Shown: in pieces, positions 36,456-45,469 of the stretch
How the letters are laid out: each line of letters begins with the position of its first letter
How positions within the stretch are numbered: the stretch's first letter is position 1
DNA from: Paenibacillus_E sp964253085
GTDB taxonomy: Bacteria > Bacillota > Bacilli > Paenibacillales > NBRC-103111
NCBI RefSeq assembly: GCF_964253085.1
Contig: NZ_CAXUQH020000001.1
Location: 1,240,001 to 1,304,000, forward strand
Direction: 5' to 3'
Length of the DNA stretch: 64,000 nucleotides
The notes under the pieces: generated by a model
What the model saw: the letters and a program-made list of their open reading frames with translations, nothing else
What the model was told of the DNA's origin: nothing
The model's database searches: none
Made by a program: the position numbers and the translations under genes

Positions 36456-37520
36456 ATGGGAAACAAATTTAAAATAGGTATTGTGGGTACAGGGAATATT
36501 TTTAAAGCAGCGCATTTGAAGCCCTTGCTGGAACATCCAGAAGTAGAAATTGTCGCACTTTGTGATGTTAACGAACAAAAAGCACGACAAATCGCAGAAG
36601 AACATGGCATTCCGCACGTGTTTTCAGACTATCGTGAGCTGCTGAAGCTGGACGACTTGGATGCAGTTGATATTTGTACGCCAAACCTGTTTCATTCCGA
36701 GATCGCCATCGCTGCGCTGCAGGCTGGCAAGCATGTGTTTTGCGAAAAACCGGACGCGGTCAGTCCAGAAGAAGCGCAGAAGATGGCGGACATGGCCAAA
36801 CAAAGCGGAAAAACACTCATGGTGATGAGGAATAACAGGTTCACAGCGGCCTCTCAGTTTCTCAAGCAATATATCCGTGAGGGCCATATGGGAGAAGTAT
36901 ACACGGGCCGTTGCGGTTGGATTCGCCGTCGCGGGATTCCCGGTAAAGGCGGATGGTTTACAACCAAGGAGCTTTCCGGAGGCGGACCATTGATCGATTT
37001 GGGCGTGCATATGATTGACCTTGCCGTATGGCTGATGGGTAATCCAAAGCCGATTGCCGTCTCCGGCGCCACGTACACCAAATTCGCTAACAATGATATT
37101 TCCGATTCCGTTCACAGTCAATTCGGAGAAAAACAAGAGAACGGAACTTTCGATGTCGAGGATTTAGCGATCGGGTTCATTCGATTTGAGAATGGTGCCT
37201 CACTGCAGATCGAGTTCAGCTGGGCTTCCAATATCGGCGAGGAAATGAACTTCGTTGAACTGAGAGGAACGCGATCCGGTTCTAGTATCAAGAAGGGCGA
37301 GTTGCAAATTTTTACGGAGACCTCGGGGCAGTTAACGAATATATCGCCAGCGTTGAGCAAAAAGCAAGTCGATGCTCACGGCGAGCATATCCGGCATTTT
37401 ATTGAAGTGCTGCAGCAACGGGTGGAGCCTATCCTTACTCCGGAGCATGGCGTTGATATGATCAAAATACTAGCTGCCATTTACAAGTCGGCGGAAACGG
37501 GGCAGGAAGTGAGATTATAA
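36456..37520 (+). CDS. Gfo/Idh/MocA-family NAD(P)-dependent sugar oxidoreductase
   Basis: A 354-residue enzyme with an N-terminal Rossmann fold (IGIVGTGNIFKAAHLKPLL), the family motif CEKPDAVSPEEA and a C-terminal alpha/beta domain (LSGGGPLIDLGVHMIDLA). The frame is open from 36384 inside the isomerase gene, but ATG 36456 has GGGGGG about 10 nt upstream and begins at the Rossmann strand. It is the last gene of the family-3 cassette and is followed by the duplicated terminator. It likely oxidises or reduces a cyclic sugar intermediate with NAD(P). Confidence 0.88.
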   Translation: MGNKFKIGIVGTGNIFKAAHLKPLLEHPEVEIVALCDVNEQKARQIAEEHGIPHVFSDYRELLKLDDLDAVDICTPNLFHSEIAIAALQAGKHVFCEKPDAVSPEEAQKMADMAKQSGKTLMVMRNNRFTAASQFLKQYIREGHMGEVYTGRCGWIRRRGIPGKGGWFTTKELSGGGPLIDLGVHMIDLAVWLMGNPKPIAVSGATYTKFANNDISDSVHSQFGEKQENGTFDVEDLAIGFIRFENGASLQIEFSWASNIGEEMNFVELRGTRSGSSIKKGELQIFTETSGQLTNISPALSKKQVDAHGEHIRHFIEVLQQRVEPILTPEHGVDMIKILAAIYKSAETGQEVRL

Positions 37521-37604
37521 TAGAAATCAGAACCAAGAACGATATACAATGACGCAGTTGTAAGAAGTGCTTCAAAACTTATTTGTCATCTGTTTTCTGC
37601 GAAA

Positions 37605-37640
37605 AAGCCAGCAAACCCTTGTGTTTGCTGGCTTCTTGTA
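37605..37640 (+). terminator. Terminator, duplicated unit copy 2
   Basis: AAGCCAGCAAAC (37605-37616), loop CCTTGT, perfect complement (37623-37634), then CTTGTA. It is nearly identical to the hairpin at 21871, including the flanking GCTTCAAAACTTATTTGT-like sequence at 37569-37585. Confidence 0.85.
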
Positions 37641-37699
37641 CTTTGAAAATTAAATTGTCACTCAACATTTTTATAATCACTTGTCTTGGTTTATTTAAG

Positions 37700-37987
37700 T
37701 TATTTTAAATTAATAAGATTTCTAACTAGACTTTCGACGATTATATCTCTAGTAGTGTAGTTTTCCTCTTCTAAAATGTGAATGATATAATCTTCATCCG
37801 GTTTAAAAGCTCTGAAAATTACGTGATCTTTATCTTCAAGAATTACGTCGTGGCCACAATCCCTAAGGCATTGTTCATAATCTATCAAGGTAGGCTTTTG
37901 ATTCTCCTCCAAGAAAATAATGCCCCTTAATAAGGAACTTTTATCATGGTGGATTACTTTAAAATGAACTGTAAATTCTCTCTTCAT
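37700..37987 (-). CDS. Small hypothetical protein, FNR-linked
   Basis: A 95-residue acidic soluble protein from ATG 37987; the longer frame from TTG 38023 is not preferred because a GGGAG site lies about 12 nt before the ATG. Segments such as LIDYEQCLRDCGHDVILEDKD and a repeated YIIHILEEENYTTRDIIV pattern suggest a small alpha/beta fold. I recognise no family. It shares a single FNR palindrome with the divergent doxX gene, and its own side has a perfect TATAAT at the class II distance, so it is probably induced anaerobically. Confidence 0.6.
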   Translation of the reverse strand: MKREFTVHFKVIHHDKSSLLRGIIFLEENQKPTLIDYEQCLRDCGHDVILEDKDHVIFRAFKPDEDYIIHILEEENYTTRDIIVESLVRNLINLK

Positions 37988-38038
37988 AAATTGGACCAGC
38001 TCCCTGTTCTCGCACAAGATCAAAGATTAATTAAATTC

Positions 38039-38108
38039 ATTATAAATAAGATAAATGTAGGAAGCTGTGATTATTATCACTTACACGTCACTCTCTTCGA
38101 TCTACAAT
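38039..38108. promoter_or_regulatory. Bidirectional FNR promoter (hypothetical gene / doxX)
   Basis: The palindrome TGTGA-TTATTA-TCACT lies at 38066-38081 (centre 38073.5). To the right TACAAT (38103-38108) and to the left, on the minus strand, TATAAT (38044-38039) are both centred exactly 32 bp away, matching class II FNR promoters in both directions. Confidence 0.85.
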
Positions 38109-38139
38109 AAAAGCATAAAGGACGAAGGAGATGGTTCAA

Positions 38140-38664
38140 ATGATGAAATGGTTAAGGGAAAATAACTACGCTGCAATGCTCTTGACGATCATTCGTTTGT
38201 ATGTCGGTTGGGAATGGATGATAGCAGGATGGCACAAAATCACAGGTGAAAAAGCTTTCGACGCTACAGGATATCTAAAAGGAGCAATTGCTAAACCAGT
38301 TCTTGAAAGCGGAACGACAGATATGGTTTATGCGAATTATGTTGCTTTCTTGAAAAATTTTGCTCTACCGCATGTTGGGTGGTTTAACGTTATGGTTCCT
38401 TGGGGGGAATTATTGGTTGGTTTGGGTCTACTGTTAGGTGCGTTGACTACTGTAGCAATTTTCTTCGGCTTAATGATGAATTTTATGTATATGTTTGCTG
38501 GTACTGTCAGCAGTAATCCATGGTTAATGCTTCTGGGATTCTTCATATTAGCGGCAGGCGCTAATGCAGGTAAATTTGGTGTGGACCATATGATCCTTCC
38601 CTACTTACACAAGTGGTTGGATAAGATCTTAGAACTGTTCCATTTAAAAGCAAAATTCAGATAA
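38140..38664 (+). CDS. DoxX-family membrane protein
   Basis: A 174-residue protein with four predicted membrane helices. It contains the DoxX opening IIRLYVGWEWMIAGWHKITG, PWGELLVGLGLLLGALTTVAI in the middle and a late helix in LMLLGFFILAAGANAGKFGVDH. DoxX relatives are quinone- or thiosulfate-linked or detoxification proteins, but function here is open. ATG 38140 is preferred over 38131, which abuts the AAGGAG site (38125-38130). The FNR promoter upstream implies anaerobic expression. Confidence 0.85.
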   Translation: MMKWLRENNYAAMLLTIIRLYVGWEWMIAGWHKITGEKAFDATGYLKGAIAKPVLESGTTDMVYANYVAFLKNFALPHVGWFNVMVPWGELLVGLGLLLGALTTVAIFFGLMMNFMYMFAGTVSSNPWLMLLGFFILAAGANAGKFGVDHMILPYLHKWLDKILELFHLKAKFR

Positions 38665-38696
38665 GATGAGGGCCTAATCCAATGATAAATAGTGAT

Positions 38697-38747
38697 AACA
38701 CCTGTTCTTTCTACTCCGTAATCTGAGAGTAAGAGTGGGTGTTTTTT
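38697..38747 (+). terminator. Intrinsic terminator after doxX
   Basis: AACACC pairs with GGTGTT, inner bases CTACTC pair with GAGAGTAAG less perfectly, and a run of six T follows. Confidence 0.75.
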
Positions 38748-38785
38748 CATTAACTATATATTAATTTGAAAGGGAAGTGATGGGT

Positions 38786-39409
38786 ATGCTTTCAGGAGTT
38801 ATTTTGGCTGGTGGAGCAAACCGTCGAATGAACGGAGAACTGACGGCATTACTCCCGTTTGGCGGAAAGCCTCTTATTGTCCGGCAGATAGATTGTATGA
38901 GGGAAATATGCGATGAGTTGATTATTGTTACCAATGATCCCAAGCCCTATCTAAATAAAGTCGATCGTTCCGTTCGTATTATTACGGATTTTTTTGCAGG
39001 TCATGGCCCTCTTGGTGGTATGCACGCCGCATTATCTCTAGCTATACATACTTCCGTCTGGGTAGTCGGGTGCGATATGCCCTTTATTTCTAGTAAAGCA
39101 GCGCAGTTGTTGATGCAAAGAAAACTGGATGGATTTGAGGCCGTTGTTCCTTTGGTGGCCAGCGAGCTTTACCCATTACATGGCATTTATGACCGAGCCT
39201 GTGCGTCCCACATCGCGCATTTATTAAATCAAGGGGAAACCAAAGTTTCTGCCTTGCTAAACCATGTTTTTTGGAGCGAACTAGGGGAGCGTTTCTTACT
39301 TGAGAACGGCGTTGATTTGAATTTTGTTTCCAATATCAAAACGTTTGAGGAATACGAGGCCATGGGCTTTGTAGTACATGTTCAAAAGGATTCATCACTT
39401 GGTAATTAA
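38786..39409 (+). CDS. MobA-like molybdenum cofactor nucleotidyltransferase
   Basis: A 207-residue Rossmann-like nucleotidyltransferase related to MobA, which attaches GMP to molybdopterin. The N-terminus is LSGVILAGGANRRMNGELTA, then LPFGGKPLIVRQ; WVVGCDMPFIS holds the metal-binding aspartate, and the usual PLGGMHAAL loop is present. The canonical RMGxDKAL reads RMNGELTALL, so the expected lysine is replaced, and activity may be altered. ATG 38786 sits 9 nt after AAAGGGAA. A MobA-type step is needed for the bis-MGD nitrate reductase in this window. No FNR box was seen directly in front. Confidence 0.75.
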   Translation: MLSGVILAGGANRRMNGELTALLPFGGKPLIVRQIDCMREICDELIIVTNDPKPYLNKVDRSVRIITDFFAGHGPLGGMHAALSLAIHTSVWVVGCDMPFISSKAAQLLMQRKLDGFEAVVPLVASELYPLHGIYDRACASHIAHLLNQGETKVSALLNHVFWSELGERFLLENGVDLNFVSNIKTFEEYEAMGFVVHVQKDSSLGN

Positions 39410-39426
39410 CAAAATGTAGCGGAAGC

Positions 39427-39464
39427 AAGGCAGCGATTTTATGAAAATAGAACTGCTGCCTTTT
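39427..39464 (+). terminator. Intrinsic terminator after the mobA-like gene
   Basis: AAGGCAGC (39427-39434) pairs with GCTGCCTT (39455-39462), loop about 20 nt, then TTTTC. Confidence 0.75.
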
Positions 39465-39477
39465 CTATAAATTAGAA

Positions 39478-39573
39478 TGTGAAATTATTCACAATAAATT
39501 CAAAGAAGAAATCGCTTTAACCTCTCGTTATGTGATTTTTATCATAGTTAGGGTTCCTGATTAAGCTTAATCT
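39478..39573 (+). promoter_or_regulatory. Tandem FNR boxes and promoter for adhE-pflBA
   Basis: Box 1 is a perfect TGTGA-AATTAT-TCACA at 39478-39493. Box 2 is TGTGA-TTTTTA-TCATA at 39531-39546 (centre 39538.5), with TAATCT (39568-39573) exactly 32 bp away as a -10. Box centres are 53 bp apart, about five helical turns. A class II site with an upstream auxiliary site is likely. Confidence 0.82.
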
Positions 39574-39633
39574 AAGAGTAGAACAACAAGGTAACGGCTT
39601 CACATGGAATGAAAATAAAGGAGTGAATAAACC

Positions 39634-42240
39634 ATGACAACCAAAGAAGCGAAGATGAATGAACGGATTTCAGCGCAAGAGGAAGTCAACCAACTGGTGG
39701 CCAGAGCGAAAGAAGCACAGCAGCAATTTCTAAAGCTAGATCAAGATCAGGTAGACCATGTCATTCAGCAAATGGCATTAGCCGGCATCGATAGGCACAT
39801 GGTTCTCGCCAAGCTTGCTGTGGAGGAAACCGGTCGTGGCGTGTATGAAGATAAAATCACCAAGAATCTATTTGCTACTGAATATATTTACCACAGCATT
39901 AAAAATAACAAGACGGTCGGTGTGATTGAGGAAAATACGTATGAGAACTACCGAATGGTGGCTGAGCCCGTGGGCATTATCGCTGGTGTTACGCCTGTAA
40001 CCAATCCGACTTCGACGACGATGTTCAAATCATTGATTGCAACCAAAACCCGTAATCCGATCATATTCGCCTTCCACCCGTCTGCGCAACAATCAAGTGC
40101 TGCGGCAGCAGCGACATTACTGGATGCGGCAGTTAAGGCCGGCGCGCCAGAGCATTGTATTCAATGGGTGAAGCATCCATCTGTGGAAGCTACGCAGTTG
40201 CTGATGAATCATCCCGATGTGGCGCTAGTTCTAGCTACTGGAGGCTCTTCCATGGTGAAGGCAGCCTATAGCACCGGTAAGCCTGCTTTGGGCGTCGGAC
40301 CTGGTAATGTTCCTTGCTTCATAGAGAAGACAGCGAATTTGCAGCAGGCTGTGAATGACTTGATCCTATCCAAGACCTTTGATAACGGCATGATTTGCGC
40401 CTCCGAACAAGCAGTCATTATTGAGGAACCGGTCTATGCGGAAACAAAAAAATTGATGGTGGATCAGGGCTGTTACTTTTTAAATAAAGAAGAAACAGAA
40501 GCGGTCTCCAAACTGGTAATTAACAGTGAGAAATGTGCGGTGAACGCGGTTATCGTGGGTCAATCTGCTGTGAAAATTGCTGAGATGGCTGGTATTCAGG
40601 TGCCTGTGAATACGAAAATGCTAGTCGCGGAACTAGCGGGTGTCGGTGAGGCCTACCCATTGTCAGCTGAAAAGCTAAGCCCCGTACTCGCTTGTTACAA
40701 AGTGAAGAACGCGGAGCAAGGCATTGACAGGGCTGTGGAAGTGGTGAAATTCGGAGGCATGGGACATTCCTCTGTCATTCACTCACAGAATACAGAGGTC
40801 ATACAGGCATTCTCCAATAAGCTTCAAACGGGACGTGTGATTGTTAATTCACCTTCCACACATGGCGCTATTGGGGACATTTATAATACGAATTTGCCAT
40901 CCTTGACACTAGGTTGCGGTTCATACGGACATAATTCCACGACCTCTAATGTGAGCGCGGTGAATCTAATCAATGTGAAACGGGTTGCTTACCGTACGGT
41001 CAATATGCAGTGGTTCAAGATACCGCCGAAGATTTATTTTGAAAAGGGAGCTACTCAGTATTTAGAGAAAATGCCTGACATTACTCGGGTGATGATTGTC
41101 ACGGATCCGATGATGGTGAAGCTCGGTTATGTAGAGCGTGTAGAATACTACCTCCGCAAACGGCAGCTTCCCGTCTATATCGAAGTGTTCTCGGATGTAG
41201 AGCCTGATCCGTCTGTTGAAACCATAGAACGCGGCCAGGCACAGATGGCAAGCTTCCAGCCGGATTGCATTATCGCCTTGGGCGGCGGGTCACCAATGGA
41301 TGCGGCTAAAGCGATGTGGCTGTTCTATGAATACCCAGATACTAGCTTTGATGCCTTAAAGCAAAAATTCATGGATATCCGTAAACGGGTTTACAAATAT
41401 CCGCGTCTGGGACGCAAAGCGAAATTTGTCGCGATTCCTACGACTTCGGGTACAGGTTCGGAAGTGACGTCTTTCGCTGTAATTACAGATAAAGAAAAAG
41501 GCAATACAAAGTACCCGCTTGCTGATTATGAGCTTACACCGGATGTTGCCATCATTGATCCTGATTACGTGTACAGCTTACCGAAGACAGCGGTAGCAGA
41601 CACCGGTATGGATGTCCTAACGCACGCCATTGAATCGTATGTGTCTGTGATGGCGAATGATTATTCCGATGGTATGGCGATGAAAGCCATCCAATTAGTG
41701 TTCCAAAACTTAGAGAAATCGTATGCCACAGGAGATCCTATTGCCCGTGAGAAAATGCATAATGCCTCAACCATTGCCGGTATGGCCTTCGCGAATGCTT
41801 TCCTGGGTATTAATCACAGCTTGGCGCATAAATGGGGCGGCGAGTATCACACCGCACATGGACGTACCAACGCGATTTTGATGCCGCATGTCATTCGCTA
41901 TAATGCTCAAAAGCCGACGAAGTTTACTTCGTTCCCGAAATACGATCACTTCGTAGCCGACCAACGCTATGCTGAAATCGCGCGCATGCTGGGGCTTCCA
42001 GCTAATACAACGGAAGAAGGCGTGAACAGCCTTATCGAGGCGATCCGCAAGCTGAACAAAATTCTCGGAATTCCGGAGAAATTTCAGGATCTTGGGTTCC
42101 AGGCGGAACAATTCGAGACGCGTGTAGATTACTTGGCGGATCGAGCTTTCGAAGATCAGTGTACAACGGCCAATCCTCGGATGCCGCTAGTAACGGAACT
42201 GGCTGACGTATATCGAAATGCATTTTACGGTAAGTTTTAA
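39634..42240 (+). CDS. adhE: Bifunctional acetaldehyde-CoA/alcohol dehydrogenase
   Basis: An 868-residue fusion that reduces acetyl-CoA to acetaldehyde and then to ethanol, regenerating NAD+ in fermentation. The N-terminal aldehyde dehydrogenase half has GVGPGNVPCF and the catalytic cysteine in NGMICASEQ. The C-terminal iron-dependent alcohol dehydrogenase half has ALGGGSPMDAAKAMW, PTTSGTGSEVTSFAV and the metal-ligand histidines in GINHSLAHKWG. Length and order match AdhE. AAAGGAGTG lies 8 nt before ATG 39634. It lies 26 nt before pflB and is controlled by the tandem FNR boxes. Confidence 0.97.
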   Translation: MTTKEAKMNERISAQEEVNQLVARAKEAQQQFLKLDQDQVDHVIQQMALAGIDRHMVLAKLAVEETGRGVYEDKITKNLFATEYIYHSIKNNKTVGVIEENTYENYRMVAEPVGIIAGVTPVTNPTSTTMFKSLIATKTRNPIIFAFHPSAQQSSAAAAATLLDAAVKAGAPEHCIQWVKHPSVEATQLLMNHPDVALVLATGGSSMVKAAYSTGKPALGVGPGNVPCFIEKTANLQQAVNDLILSKTFDNGMICASEQAVIIEEPVYAETKKLMVDQGCYFLNKEETEAVSKLVINSEKCAVNAVIVGQSAVKIAEMAGIQVPVNTKMLVAELAGVGEAYPLSAEKLSPVLACYKVKNAEQGIDRAVEVVKFGGMGHSSVIHSQNTEVIQAFSNKLQTGRVIVNSPSTHGAIGDIYNTNLPSLTLGCGSYGHNSTTSNVSAVNLINVKRVAYRTVNMQWFKIPPKIYFEKGATQYLEKMPDITRVMIVTDPMMVKLGYVERVEYYLRKRQLPVYIEVFSDVEPDPSVETIERGQAQMASFQPDCIIALGGGSPMDAAKAMWLFYEYPDTSFDALKQKFMDIRKRVYKYPRLGRKAKFVAIPTTSGTGSEVTSFAVITDKEKGNTKYPLADYELTPDVAIIDPDYVYSLPKTAVADTGMDVLTHAIESYVSVMANDYSDGMAMKAIQLVFQNLEKSYATGDPIAREKMHNASTIAGMAFANAFLGINHSLAHKWGGEYHTAHGRTNAILMPHVIRYNAQKPTKFTSFPKYDHFVADQRYAEIARMLGLPANTTEEGVNSLIEAIRKLNKILGIPEKFQDLGFQAEQFETRVDYLADRAFEDQCTTANPRMPLVTELADVYRNAFYGKF

Positions 42241-42266
42241 ACGTGAATATTTAAGGAGGCTTTATC

Positions 42267-44525
42267 ATGACGATAAGAGAAAAAGAGATAAGGATAGCGG
42301 ATTGCTGGAGAGAATTTATCCAAGGCAACTGGGAGAGTTCCATTGATGTGAACGACTTTATTCATAAAAATATAACCGTGTATCCAGGAGATCATGCCTT
42401 CCTGGCAGGTCCAACAGAAGCGACGAATGAGCTATGGCGGATGGTGAGTACGCTAACCCAGCAAGAGCGAGAGAACGGAGGCGTGCTGGACATTGATGTC
42501 CAGACGATCTCCACGATTACCTCCCATGCGCCAGGCTATATCGCACAGAATAAGGAGAAAATCGTCGGTCTGCAAACCGATGCTCCTTTGAAGCGTTCCG
42601 TACAACCTTTCGGCGGTATTCGGATGGTGATCGATGCTTGTGAGGCTTATGGCTTTAAGCTGCCGGAAGAAATTGTTCAGGTGTTTACCGATATTCGCAA
42701 AACGCATAATCAAGGTGTGTTCGATGCGTACACCTCAGAGATGAAGACCGCGCGTAAGGCTGCCATCATCACTGGTCTTCCCGATGCTTATGGTCGAGGT
42801 CGCATTATTGGCGATTACCGCCGTGTGGCTCTGTATGGTGTAGACCGGCTAATCCAAGAGAAGAAGAACGATCTTCTGCAATTGGAAGTGGACGCGATCA
42901 CCGAGGATATCATTCGGCTGCGCGAAGAACTTTCCGAGCAAATGCGCAGCTTGGGTGAACTAAAGCAGATGGCCAAAACCTACGGTTATGATATTGCAAA
43001 GCCGGCAGTGAATGCCGCTGAAGCGGTGCAATGGCTGTACTTTGCTTATTTGGCAGCCATTAAGGAACAGAATGGCGCGGCGATGAGCCTTGGACGCGTA
43101 TCAAGCTTTCTTGATATTTATATCGAACGGGATTTACGCGAGGGGACGTTGACGGAAGCAGAGGCGCAAGAGCTTGTTGACCATTTTGTCATGAAGCTTC
43201 GTATCGTTAAATTTCTGCGCACCCCAGATTACAACGAGCTTTTCAGCGGCGACCCTACCTGGGTGACAGAATCGATTGGCGGCATGGGCATGGATGGCAG
43301 AGCGCGTGTCACGAAAAATTCGTTCCGTTTCCTGCATACTTTATATAACTTGGGCCCTGCCCCTGAACCTAACCTGACTGTCCTGTGGTCGACTCAGCTG
43401 CCGGAGGGCTTCAAGGCTTATTGTGCCAAGGTATCGGTTGAAACTAGTTCGATTCAATATGAGAATGACGACCTGATGCGACCTTATTATGGGGATGATT
43501 ACGGCATTGCTTGCTGTGTATCCGCTATGCGGGTCGGCAAGCAGATGCAATTCTTTGGCGCCCGTGCCAATTTAGCCAAAGCGTTGCTCTATGCGATTAA
43601 TGGTGGAGTGGATGAGAAGCTAGGGATACAGGTAGGCCCACAGTTAACACCGTTAACCTCCGAGGTTCTGAATTACGAAGAAGTGGCGGAGAGATTCGAT
43701 ACGGTCATGGAGTGGCTGGCTAAGCTGTATGTGAACACACTTAACGTCATTCATTATATGCATGATAAATATTGCTATGAGCGGCTGGAGATGGCTCTTC
43801 ACGACCGTGAAATTGTACGTACGATGGCTACCGGTATCGCAGGATTATCCGTCGTAGCTGACTCTCTTAGCGCCATTAAGTATGCGAAGGTCCGCCCGAT
43901 CCGCGATGAGAAGGGCATTGCCGTCGATTTCCAAATTGAAGGCGAATATCCGCAGTACGGCAATAATGATGAGCGTGTCGATGCGATTGCCGTGCAAGTA
44001 ACGGAAGCATTCATGAATAAGATCAGGAAGCACAAGACGTATCGCGGTTCTGTGCCAACCATGTCCGTTCTAACGATTACATCCAATGTCGTGTATGGGA
44101 AAAAGACAGGAAGCACGCCAGACGGCCGCAAAGCCGGCGAGCCCTTCGCACCAGGCGCCAATCCCATGCACGGACGTGACCGCAAAGGTGCGTTAGCCTC
44201 GTTGGCATCTGTTGCAAAGCTCCCTTATGAGCATTGCCTCGATGGCATATCCAACACGTTCTCTATCGTACCGAAGGCTCTAGGCCGTGAAGAAGAGACA
44301 CGCATCTCCAATCTGGTCGCGTTGCTCGATGGCTATATGGCGAATCGAGGACATCATTTGAATATTAATGTATTTGACCGATCCAAGCTGTTGGATGCTA
44401 TGGAGCATCCAGAGCTCTATCCACAATTGACGATCCGTGTTTCCGGCTATGCGGTAAATTTCATCAAGCTGACCAAGGAACAGCAGCTTGATGTGATCCA
44501 TCGTACTTTCCACGGCACGATGTAA
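42267..44525 (+). CDS. pflB: Formate C-acetyltransferase (pyruvate formate-lyase)
   Basis: A 752-residue glycyl radical enzyme that cleaves pyruvate with CoA to acetyl-CoA and formate under anoxia. The two adjacent catalytic cysteines are in YGIACCVSAMRVG. The radical-bearing glycine is in VSGYAVNFIKLTKEQQ near the C-terminus, which ends HRTFHGTM as in other PflB proteins. AAGGAGG precedes ATG 42267. It is co-transcribed with adhE and with its activase pflA 22 nt downstream. Confidence 0.97.
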   Translation: MTIREKEIRIADCWREFIQGNWESSIDVNDFIHKNITVYPGDHAFLAGPTEATNELWRMVSTLTQQERENGGVLDIDVQTISTITSHAPGYIAQNKEKIVGLQTDAPLKRSVQPFGGIRMVIDACEAYGFKLPEEIVQVFTDIRKTHNQGVFDAYTSEMKTARKAAIITGLPDAYGRGRIIGDYRRVALYGVDRLIQEKKNDLLQLEVDAITEDIIRLREELSEQMRSLGELKQMAKTYGYDIAKPAVNAAEAVQWLYFAYLAAIKEQNGAAMSLGRVSSFLDIYIERDLREGTLTEAEAQELVDHFVMKLRIVKFLRTPDYNELFSGDPTWVTESIGGMGMDGRARVTKNSFRFLHTLYNLGPAPEPNLTVLWSTQLPEGFKAYCAKVSVETSSIQYENDDLMRPYYGDDYGIACCVSAMRVGKQMQFFGARANLAKALLYAINGGVDEKLGIQVGPQLTPLTSEVLNYEEVAERFDTVMEWLAKLYVNTLNVIHYMHDKYCYERLEMALHDREIVRTMATGIAGLSVVADSLSAIKYAKVRPIRDEKGIAVDFQIEGEYPQYGNNDERVDAIAVQVTEAFMNKIRKHKTYRGSVPTMSVLTITSNVVYGKKTGSTPDGRKAGEPFAPGANPMHGRDRKGALASLASVAKLPYEHCLDGISNTFSIVPKALGREEETRISNLVALLDGYMANRGHHLNINVFDRSKLLDAMEHPELYPQLTIRVSGYAVNFIKLTKEQQLDVIHRTFHGTM

Positions 44526-44547
44526 CGATAGAAAGGGGTGCAGACCG

Positions 44548-45273
44548 ATGAAAGGACGCATACATTCCTTCGACACCTTTGGCACCGTTGACGGTCCGGG
44601 CATCCGCTTTGTTCTCTTCATGCAGGGCTGCGCCCTGCAGTGTAAGTACTGTCATAATCCAGATTCATGGGAGATGAATACGGGCAGGCAGATGGATATC
44701 GAGGAGATTCTGAATGAGATTGAGCCTTACTTGGCGTACTACCAACGTTCCGGCGGGGGCATTACAGTAACGGGTGGGGAGCCGACTTTGCAGGCTCCTT
44801 TCCTAGCCCGGTTGTTCGCTGAGTGCAAACGGCGCTGGGGTCTGCATACCGTGCTGGATACGAACGGCTTTTGTGAGCCGAGTCATGCGCAGGAGCTTTT
44901 GGATGTGACCGATTTAGTACTGCTCGATCTGAAACAAATTGATTCTGCTAAGCACGTTGCCCTTACTGCACAGCCTAACGATCGAATTAAGCGCTTTGCT
45001 GAACATCTGAGTGAGATCGATAAACCTGTTTGGATTCGTCATGTCCTAGTACCCGGATGGACGGATGATCACAAGGATCTCGTCGATCTCGGCATGTTTA
45101 TTGGCTCCTTGCGTAATGTTAATAAAATTGAGCTCCTGCCTTATCACAGAATGGGCGTCTACAAATGGCAGCAAATGGGGAAGGAATACCCGCTCGATCA
45201 ATGTCCTACGCCAACAGATCAGGAAGTTACCCGAGCGAGGAGACTCATTGAGATGGGCGTTCTTGCACATTAA
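44548..45273 (+). CDS. pflA: Pyruvate formate-lyase activating enzyme
   Basis: A 241-residue radical-SAM protein that creates the glycyl radical on PflB. The N-terminus GRIHSFDTFGTVDGPGIRF leads to the cluster motif CALQCKYCHNP (CxxxCxxC). GGGITVTGGEPTLQ is the SAM-binding region. GAAAGGGGTG precedes ATG 44548. It is the last gene of the adhE-pflB-pflA operon and is followed by a strong terminator. Confidence 0.96.
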   Translation: MKGRIHSFDTFGTVDGPGIRFVLFMQGCALQCKYCHNPDSWEMNTGRQMDIEEILNEIEPYLAYYQRSGGGITVTGGEPTLQAPFLARLFAECKRRWGLHTVLDTNGFCEPSHAQELLDVTDLVLLDLKQIDSAKHVALTAQPNDRIKRFAEHLSEIDKPVWIRHVLVPGWTDDHKDLVDLGMFIGSLRNVNKIELLPYHRMGVYKWQQMGKEYPLDQCPTPTDQEVTRARRLIEMGVLAH

Positions 45274-45323
45274 ACAAATGATAACAGAATCGGGAATCAT
45301 GGCATGACCACGACTTCAGGAGG

Positions 45324-45370
45324 AAAAAAGAGGTAAACACTAGTGTAACTTGGTGTTTACCTCTTTTCTT
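45324..45370 (+). terminator. Terminator of the adhE-pflBA operon
   Basis: AAAAGAGGTAAACAC (to 45340) pairs with GTGTTTACCTCTTTT (45353-45367), loop of about 12 nt, then a T-rich tail. The A-rich left arm allows use in either direction. Confidence 0.9.
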
Positions 45371-45394
45371 ATTTTGTTCGGTCACACTATCAGA

Positions 45395-45437
45395 TGTGAT
45401 TATTATCACATCTACTTTGAGCATAAAGACTTATGAT
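45395..45437 (+). promoter_or_regulatory. FNR promoter upstream of the decayed gene and moaA
   Basis: Extended perfect palindrome AGA-TGTGA-TTATTA-TCACA-TCT (core 45395-45410, centre 45402.5). TATGAT at 45432-45437 is centred exactly 32 bp downstream. Confidence 0.87.
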
Positions 45438-45469
45438 CAAATAATAAGCGTAGTTGGAAAGGACGATTG

